DNA from: Imbricaverruca yamaguchii
Taxonomy: Eukaryota > Arthropoda > Thecostraca > Neoverrucidae
Length of the DNA stretch: 64,000 bases
Reading direction: 5' to 3'
Assembly: GCA_034440575.1 (NCBI GenBank)
Contig: JAOTOL010001508.1
Location: forward strand, 62,001 to 126,000
Shown here piece after piece: positions 56,314 through 64,000 of this stretch (position 1 is the first letter of the stretch; every line of letters starts with the position of its first letter). Under the pieces are notes generated by a model. That model was not told the DNA's origin. It worked only from the letters and a program-made list of their open reading frames with translations, and made no database searches. The position numbers and the translations under genes are program-made.

Positions 56314-59300
56314 ATGCAAGCCTTTTTACAGTGGAACTGTAGAGGTTTTAGCACTAGTGCCCCAGAACTCCAGAGAATCCTTAATCGACGTTGTCCAGCG
56401 GTAGTATGCCTACAGGAAACTAAGCTTAGACCCGAGCATAAGATATCAATTAAAAGCTACTCTATATTCCGTAAGGATATCCTGTTTGATACCATTGCTT
56501 ACGGTGGGGTGCTTCTGACTCTGCACCATAGCTTTCCCGGGAAAGAGATCGCGTTGAAAACTGACTTGCAGGCGGTGGCTGTGCGTATCCTCTTAAACCG
56601 TCGGGCTCTTACTGTGTGCTCCCTATACCCCCCCCTGGTGTCGCACTGCCAATCAATGATCTGGGGAAGCTCTTGCCCCAGCTCCCGCCTCCACTCCTTC
56701 TTTTAGGGGAGACTTTAATTATCACCACACCGTATGGGGCTGCGTTGATGTTAACTCTCGTGGGCGTCTCCTGGAAAATTTTATTCTACGGACATCTCTT
56801 TGCATTTTGAACACTGGCGCAGGTACCCACATTAGCCTCCCATCAGGTTCTACTTCAGTTTTAGATCTTAGTATCGCAAGCCCACAGCTGGTGAACAGTT
56901 TTGAATGGACCGTTGACGAGGACCCATTGGGGAGCGACCACTTTCCCATCTGGTTACACTATCAAGGAAGTCCCATATTAGGTCCACGACCACAACGATG
57001 GAACCTTAAAAAAGCGGATTGGAAAAGGTTTGAAGAAAATGCACGGCGTGTCTTTGGTTATCACTACAATAAGCCACCAGTCTCAATCGAGACGTTCACA
57101 TCTCTCCTCTTAGAATCTACCACCGAATGTGTCCAGAGAACCACTGGTTCCCCTCGGCGGATACCAGTTCCATGGTGGACACAGGAGTGTCGTGATGCTA
57201 TTCGGACTAGGCGACGCGCATTTCGAATTTTCAAACGTGACAGCACCACCACACATTTAATCAACTTCAAACGTGCTAGAGCTCTCGCGCGCCGTACGAT
57301 ACGGGAAGCAAAGCGGTCTTCCTGGCGTGAGTATGTAAACTCTTTGAACCAATTTACCCCTCATTCTCTGATCTGGTCCCGAATTAAAAGAATCTCCGGT
57401 CAATTCAGCACGGTTCCTCTCCCTGTACTAATCATTGGTGATCGTGAGGTGGTTCACCCATTGGATGTGGCAAATGAATTCGGAACTGCACTTGCTGAGA
57501 GAAGTCGAACCGGAACCACAGACAGAAGCTTCCTGCGCTACAAATCCATCTGCGAAAAGTCCGTGATTGATTTTTCTACGTCACAATATTTTTCATATAA
57601 CCAACCGGTTACCGAATCTGAAATAATATCGGCCATTTCTTCACTTAAAAGCGCCGCCGAGGGCCCGGATGGGGTGCATAATGAACTGTTGAAGCATTTG
57701 CCAGCGGAGGTGATCACGTTGCTCTTACGTGCCTTCAACAATTTATGGGAACTCGACCTATTCCCTCCAATGTGGAGGGATGCCACGGTTGTCCCGATAC
57801 TAAAACCTGGCAAAACTGGCACTGACCCTTTAGACTATCGACCGATTTCTTTGACGTCTGCTTTATGCAAATTATTTGAGAAAATGATATATTCCCGTCT
57901 TTCGTGGTTTCTTGAAAAATATGATCTCACGAATTGTCAATGCGGCTTTCGAAAAAACATAAGTACAATAGACCATATTGTGTCACTAGACACCGAGGTG
58001 AGGGTGGCCTTCCAGAGAAAGCGCCACCTAGGTGCAGTCTTCTTTGACATTCAAAAAGCGTATGACACCACCTTGCGCCACGGAATTCTCCTGAAACTTT
58101 TTAAGAAGGGAATCCGTGGCCACATGGGCAACTTTTTACAGAACTTTTTGAAAGAACGAAGATTTCGAATACGCATCGGAAATCACCTCTCCCGATGGTT
58201 CGTACAAGAAAACGGCGTCCCACAGGGAAGCGTACTCAGTGTACCGTTATTCGGCATCATGATAGACGACATAGGTGATTCTATCCCGCCGGCCATGGGA
58301 CGTTCACTTTTCGTAGATGATTTTGCTATTTGGACTTGCGCCTCAAAAACACCAACCTTGCAAAGACAGCTGCAACTAGCAGTTGCAAACCTGGAAAAGT
58401 GGGCGAATAGGAATGGATTTTCGTTCTCAGCAACAAAAACTGTCGCCCTCCACTTTTGCCGTCGTCGGTGTTGTCAGGATATGCAAATTAAATTGTATGG
58501 TAAAGATGTACCCATCCAGCCCTTCGTGCGATTTTTGGGAGTGGAATTCGACCGACGTCTTACATATAAGCAGCACTTAAAGACCCTGCATGGAAGGTGT
58601 TTTAATGCACTGAACATATTGAAATGCGTTGCCCGTACTTCTTATGGCGCAGATCGAGTTACACTTATGTTGTTATATCGTTCTTTGATACGCTCAAAGC
58701 TCGATTACGCCAGTTTTATCTATGACGGCACAGCTGCATCTAACAAACGCTCACTTGATACCGTTCATCATGCGGCTATCCGTATAGCAACAGGAGCCTT
58801 TCGTACCTCACCAAAGTCAAGCTTTCTAGTCGAGGCACACGAGCCCCCTCTTTGTCTGCGCAGAGAAAGGCTGGGAATGCGCTACGCCGGTAAGCTTCGC
58901 CAGTTCCCTGATCACCCCGCTTACTTACATGTTTTCTCGAGACGATTGTCGACCATTTTCTCCACAGATCGAATGTTGAGTGTTGCTCCGTTCGGTGTGC
59001 GCATACGTAAGTTCTTCCAAGAAAGCCAAATTAAACTCCAAGGAATCCGGAAAATTGAGCACATGGAGACCCCACCATGGGAGTTGGTCGCACCCGAGGT
59101 GGATTTTTCCCTCGCTAAGACCAAAAAACCGATGTCGCTCCAGAAGAGTTCCGCTCACTTGCCCTCAAACACATCGAGTCATTTCATGGATGGGTGACGA
59201 CATATACCGATGGTTCTGGAACGGATGATGGTGTTGGCAGCGCATTTATTTCCGATCATTTTCCCTCACGAAGTACGCATCTGTGTATTCGTCAGAGCTC

Positions 59301-60015
59301 GTCGCCATTTTTAAAGCGTTCTGCTATATTGAAGTGTCAGGGGGTGACCGTCATGTGATTGTCACTGACTCCTTGAGCAGTCTTAGCCGTGAACACATTT
59401 TATCCCTCCAACGGACTTGTGCGTGATATCCTAAAGTGTCTCACCGCTGTGCACCGCTTCGGACGGCGAGTGGTTCTGCGTTGGCTTCCTGGCCAGGTTG
59501 GAATTGCTGGGAATGAGTTAGCGGACGCTGCGGCGAGACGAGCAGCGCATGCCCCGTGCACTCGATCGCTACCGCTTCCCGCCACGGATCATTACCGACA
59601 GATCTCCATCTTTCTCCTCAACAAGTGGCAAACAATGTGGGACGCAACCCAAGCGAACAAGCTGAAAGCCATCAAGCCACGTTTGGAACCATGGGATTCG
59701 TCCAGTCGTATGTTTAGGAAAGAAGAGGTGACTTTGTGTCGTCTTCGGATTGGGCACACTTACGCCACACACGGTTACCTGCTGTGCGGTGGCGACAGAC
59801 CCCAGTGCGCCAGATGTCGATCACCACTGACAGTCCATCATGTTCTGATCTCGTGTCCTTTATATGCTGACCAACGCAGACGCTATTTTGGATCTCTCCG
59901 TGCGGCCTCTCTTAGCAGTGTTCTTTCCAACAGCTCTCCCATTGTCCAATCAGGACAACTGATTTATTTCTTATCCGAAGCGTCGTTTTCAGCTATATGC
60001 ACTCCTCGCCGATAA
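56314..60015 (+). pseudogene. Copy R ORF2: endonuclease, reverse transcriptase, RNase H
   Basis: Starts MQAFLQWNCRGFSTSAPELQ. Endonuclease blocks: VVCLQETKL, YGGVLLTLHHSF, then GDFNYHHTVWGC (about 56707), reached only across two small frameshifts in the C run near 56630 and near 56705, and GSDHFPIWL. One open frame of about 830 codons carries the RT: DYRPISLTSALCK (about 57830), FFDIQKAYDT (about 58040), NGVPQGSVLS (about 58215), LFVDDFAIW (about 58306-58332), the thumb and LDYASFIYDG. RNase H starts TTYTDGSGTDDGVG (about 59198) after another shift, with TDSLSS, GIAGNELADAAA and a terminal CARCRSPLTVHHVLISC cluster. The FVDD catalytic box is intact. The few breaks suggest recent loss of activity. 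Confidence 0.88.
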
Positions 60016-60340
60016 CCACGACGTGTACACTTCGTAACAGCTTAAATCTGTGTCCGCGTGTTGACGCTGGGTACCGCTTCTAACGGCACCACCATGATTA
60101 TATAAGTTATGGGCGCAATGTGACCAGAGTAGTCGAAGCGCCCGAAAGCCCAAATAACTAACTAACGAAATTCCTTCGAACCATCCATGAGGACAAAGCT
60201 CCTCAGCTATGTTTTTGCATTCACTTGTGGATAAAGTCAGGGCCAAAAATGCGTCAGTATCCTGCACGATGTGCTGTACATACTGCGATATGCGATTCGA
60301 TAACTGACCTCAAAGCAACTTAGAAAGCTTACGGATTATT

Positions 60341-63300
60341 GTGATACAGCGAAGTTCATTTAGCAAAATTAGACCATCGCCAAGGAAAACATCACAAACC
60401 AAGACTGACACCGTTGCGCACGGCGGCGTCATTTTAGCCGCACACCACAGCATACCTGTACATGAATTAGTTTTGCAAACCTGTCTACAAGCTGTTGCTG
60501 CTCGCATCAACTTGAACCAACGTGCACTGACAATTTGTTCTGTGTACTTGCCGCCAGGACTCTCTTCCTGCTGCAGATCTCCTAATGCTGGAACTCCCTC
60601 CCCCAGTTTTACTGTTGGGAGACTTTAACGCACACCATACCGTATGGGGATGTTTCGCCACAAACTCACTCTTAGAAAACTCCATTCACGACGAAGCCCT
60701 CTGCCTTTTAAACACAGGATCCCAGACACGTATTGCTCTCCCATCCGGAAATAAATATGTTTTAGATATAAGTCTGTGCAGCCCTCAGCTGGTTCAGTCT
60801 TTCACTTGGTCGGTGGCCGGCGACCCATTGGGCAGCGACTACTTACCGGTATGGTTGGCTTACCAAGATGGAGTAGTTCTTGGGCCGAGACCAAGGCGAT
60901 GAAATTTAAAAAAGCCTAATGGACCGACTTCGAGAATAGGCTCGAAGCAAAGTTTTCTGCCAGTTCTCTCTATTTGCCAAAATCCATAGAAGCATTTACC
61001 TTAGAACTCATCAACTGTGCTACTGATTGCATCCCAAGAACGTCTGGTGCCCCCGACGGTCCCCAGTCCCATGGTGGACGGACGAGTGCGGAAGCGCCAT
61101 TCGTGCATGCAAACGGGCATTCAGAGTATTCAACCACAACTGTACCGACGGAAATCGCATAGCGTTTCTTGGAGCCAGAGCATCTTCTCGTCGAACTTGT
61201 ATGGAAGCCAAACGGGTATACTTCCGCTCCTTTTTAAACACGCTCACCCACCGAGCACCAGTCGCCAAAATATGAATGCGTATTAACAGGATCCCGGGAA
61301 AGTTCTCGTCCACACCACTACCTGTACTGCAGGCAGGAAGTCGGGTCATCTCTGATCCTTCCGCCGTGGCTAGTGAAATTGCACGTGCGCTATCGGAACG
61401 CAGCCGAGAGGGAAGCTTTGAGCCACAAATCGCAAGCCCCGAACCCCGCCACCAATGACCTCCAATAGACTTCAACCACCTCTGAACAATTCGCTGAACA
61501 ATTCGCGTACAATTTACCGTTTACTCAAGCCGAACTGAACTCTGCAATTAACGGATTGAAGGGCGTGTGCGAAGGACCAGACTATATACACAACGAAATG
61601 TTGAAACATTTACCGACGTACGCAAAGTATACACTTCTCACGATTTTCAATTTAATTTGGAACGGTTGATACTTTCCACCCGCCTGGAGAAAGGCAATTA
61701 TAATACCACTGTTGAAGCCCGGTGGGAATGGCGATGACCCCGCTGATTGCCGCCCAATTTCACTGACGTCATCATTGAGTAAGTTAATGGAAAAAAATGG
61801 TTAGCCTCCGACGCACGTGGTTCTTAGACAACCAGAACGTCTTATCCAATGACCAGTGCGGCTTTCCAAAGAGCCGTAGCACGATTGACCATGCTTTAAG
61901 GCTTGACACAGAAGTTCAGGAAGCTTTCGCGAAACACAGACACCTAGGAGCCGTGCTTTTCGACATTGAGAGTGCTTTTGACACTGCTTGGAGACACGGC
62001 ATCCTGCACAAAATTCATAAGTGCGGAATCCGCGGATCCCTGGGCACGTTTTTAAAAAACTTCATGACAAGTCGAGAGTTTTGTGTACGTGTCGGCAACC
62101 AGTTTTCAGGTTGACTACGCCAAGTTGAGCAAGTTCCACAGGGCCGCGTCTTGAGCACATCCCTATTTTCGCTCATAATAAATGACATCGGCAATTCACT
62201 ATCCCCATCAATCGGACTATCTCTTTTCGCTGACGATTTTGCCATCTGGTCGTGCAGCTCGTAAACCCCTCTCATGGAGCGACAGCTGCAACTTGCGATT
62301 TCACACCTCGAACAGTGGGGACACCTGAATGGTTTCCGATTTTCCATTGCAAAGACAACAGCAGTTTATTTCTGCCGCCGTCGTCGTAACTGCCCGGGCA
62401 TGAAGCTAAAACTTTACGGACAAGACGTTCCCTGGGTACCAACGGCTCGCTTTCCTGGTGTGCAATTCGACAATCGTCTTTCATACCGAGAACACATTAA
62501 AACGCTCCGAGACAAGTGCTTTAAAACCATGAATGTATTGAAGTGCGTTTCTCGAACGTCATACGGGGTTGATAGAAGGACTCTGCACATGCTTTCCCGC
62601 AGTCTGATTCGTTCCAAACTGGACTATGCATGTTTTATATACGACGGTGTGTGTGCTACCACAAAACGTATTTTAGACCCAACACACCACGCTGCGTTGC
62701 GAATAATTACTGCAGAATTTCGCATCTCTCCCACGATCAGCATATTGGCAGATGCCCATGAACCACCATTGAGCATGAGACGGCAAATGCTCGGACTTCG
62801 CTACGCATGTAAGATACGTCAGTTCCCGACACACCCATCATATCAGGCTGTCTGTTCTATGGATATACATGCAGTCCTTCGCGGTCAAGTGAGGAGGGGA
62901 GCCGGTTACTGTGTGAGAATGAGGACGATACTCAGACAAATGAGACTTCGAATTCAGGGAATTAGGCAGTATGAGCAAATGACTACTCCCCCGTGGGAAC
63001 TGGTCTTCCCCTTCATCGACATCGCCCTTTCTACAGAGAGAAAGCATGGCATAACAAAAGAGGAGCTACTATCACGTACACTCGAACACATTTTTTTCAA
63101 CATATGGTTACACAGTCACTTACACAGATGGCCCAAAGACTGACACCGGCGTTGGTAGTGCCTTTGTTAGAGGATCCACCACAAGATCTTTCACCCTGCC
63201 GCCACACGCCACCGTCTTCACTGCATAGTTGATGGCCATCAGCAAAATCCTTTCATACATCGAGGTTGACGATGAAATTTTACACGTTATTCTCACTGAT

Positions 63301-63892
63301 TCTCTGAGCAGTCTTGTGGCGTTGCGCAGATTTAACCAGCAACATGCCATCGTACGAGACGTTTTATTACACCTTACTTCGCTGCATGGCATTGGAAAAC
63401 ATGTAACACTGCTGGATTCCGGCACATGTTGGAATTCGTAGCAACGAGCTGGCCGACCGAGCTCCAAAGCGTGCAGCACAAGCGCCAAGGAGTCGCGTTC
63501 TCCCACTTCCTGCCAGTGAATACTACCCAGTTGTCTCATCATTTATTCTTAGACAATGGCAGGGCAGATGGGACCAAGATAAGTTCAACAAATTAAAGTA
63601 AGTAAGACCATACTTAGCTCCGTGGGCCTCGTCCTTCAGCCAAACTAGAAGGGACGAGGTAGCCATCTGTCGTCTCAGAATTGGTCACACTCTAGCAACA
63701 CATAGGTATTTATTGTGCGGGAACGACAGGCTGAGATGTGTTAGGTGTAATGCCGCTTTGACTGTGCACCATGTGCTAGTGGCTTGTCCAGCATACACAG
63801 AATAACGAAGGCGACACTTTGGATGTGTTGCGAATGCTCTGAAGCTGAAGGAATTTCTGGGAGATGATTCCCGATTCATACAAACTAATATT
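60341..63892 (+). pseudogene. Decayed I-like ORF2 (copy D)
   Basis: A 5'-truncated + copy starting inside the endonuclease: TVAHGGVILAAHHSIP (about 60411), GDFNAHHTVWGC (about 60622), SDYLPVWLAYQ. RT blocks from about 61540 to 62270 include CGFPKSRSTIDHA, LFDIESAFDTAWRHGIL and LFADDFAIW (about 62223-62250). The thumb is open from 62274 to 63143. RNase H is from about 63120, with HVILTDSLSSLVALR and a Cys/His cluster CVRCNAALTVHHVLVAC near 63740. More than eight stops or shifts. The RT box is FADD, against FVDD in copies M and R. It breaks off near 63892 where a minus copy begins. Confidence 0.82.
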
Positions 63893-64000
63893 GAATTGCA
63901 AAATATGTTGTAATTCGTGGATGCTAGTTCTCACACCTCTACAATTCCACTGTAGAATATTACTCACTTGTCAGTAAGTAAAAGAGGAAGTCCTAAGCTA
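63893..64000 (-). mobile_element. I-like element (copy E), ORF2 start region
   Basis: The minus strand reads MSNILQWNCRGVRTSIHELQ from 63967, aligned with the ORF2 starts of copies R and M, and the spacer before it matches 14742-14785 (aagtcctaagcta on the + strand). The element runs off the right edge. Its 3' portion is missing at the junction with copy D, so the two are joined by rearrangement or truncation. Confidence 0.8.

Larger units (their letters stand above)
53716..60165 (+). mobile_element. Full-length I-like non-LTR retrotransposon (copy R)
   Basis: 6450 bases: leader (53716-54383), ORF1, a 130-base spacer, ORF2 with endonuclease, RT and RNase H, and a short 3' end with a (TAAC)n tail. 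It is flanked by a 14-base target-site duplication with one mismatch, cgaaattTcttcga at 53702-53715 and cgaaattCcttcga at 60166-60179. It is the best preserved copy. ORF1 is open, while ORF2 has about four small frame breaks. The 3' region (tatgggcgcaatgtgacc) is related to, but distinct from, that of copy M, so R and M are separate subfamilies. Confidence 0.95.

Overview
This is animal genomic DNA and not a prokaryotic locus. It has a split nuclear gene with GT-AG introns, several tRNA-derived SINE families, long microsatellites and at least seven non-LTR retrotransposon copies or remnants. The element mix (zinc-knuckle ORF1 plus endonuclease/RT/RNase H ORF2, a CR1-type esterase ORF1, a BEL/Pao gag trace, a tyrosine-recombinase-type gene) suggests an invertebrate, probably an arthropod. 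I cannot name the species.

The one clear host gene is a complete mitochondrial NADPH:adrenodoxin (ferredoxin) oxidoreductase, FDXR-like, on the + strand. Eight coding exons run from 30845 to 44878, join in phase, and give 481 residues. FAD and NADPH Rossmann motifs are intact.

The most unusual structure is inside this gene. Intron 1 ends in a 45-bp minisatellite (31904-33178, 28 copies). Each unit consists of the first 26 bases of exon 2 plus the last 19 intronic bases, including the 3' splice site. Because 45 is divisible by 3 and no unit carries a stop, splicing to any of the 28 TTTCAG/TTCCAG acceptors would keep frame and add multiples of a 15-residue module. A second, decayed minisatellite (37573-37912) in intron 4 was built the same way from the opposite kind of junction: the end of exon 4 plus its 5' splice donor.

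Layout. 1-2.8 kb: 5' end of an I-like element (minus) cutting a transposon-type reading frame, a small coding fragment and a 54-bp micro-insertion. 2.8-10.5 kb: SINEs and a CR1-like RT remnant (minus). 10531-17260: a full-length I-like element (minus) with imperfect target-site duplication, carrying a nested element and a SINE. 18.9-24.5 kb: a degraded + strand non-LTR element and a degraded minus CR1-like element with esterase ORF1, both hit by later insertions. 24.5-30.8 kb: AT-rich, with one BEL/Pao gag trace. 30.8-44.9 kb: FDXR. 45-50 kb: repeats and a long (CA)n tract. 50.4-53.2 kb: a tyrosine-recombinase (Crypton-like) pseudogene (minus) with a patched tandem duplication. 53716-60165: the best preserved I-like element (+), ORF1 intact, with a 14-bp target-site duplication. 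60.3-64 kb: another decayed copy (+) joined head-on to a minus copy.

Apart from FDXR, nothing here looks like a working host gene. The rest records successive retrotransposition with datable nesting order. Limits: no alignment or search was run; exon limits come from reading frame, splice consensus and remembered family features.
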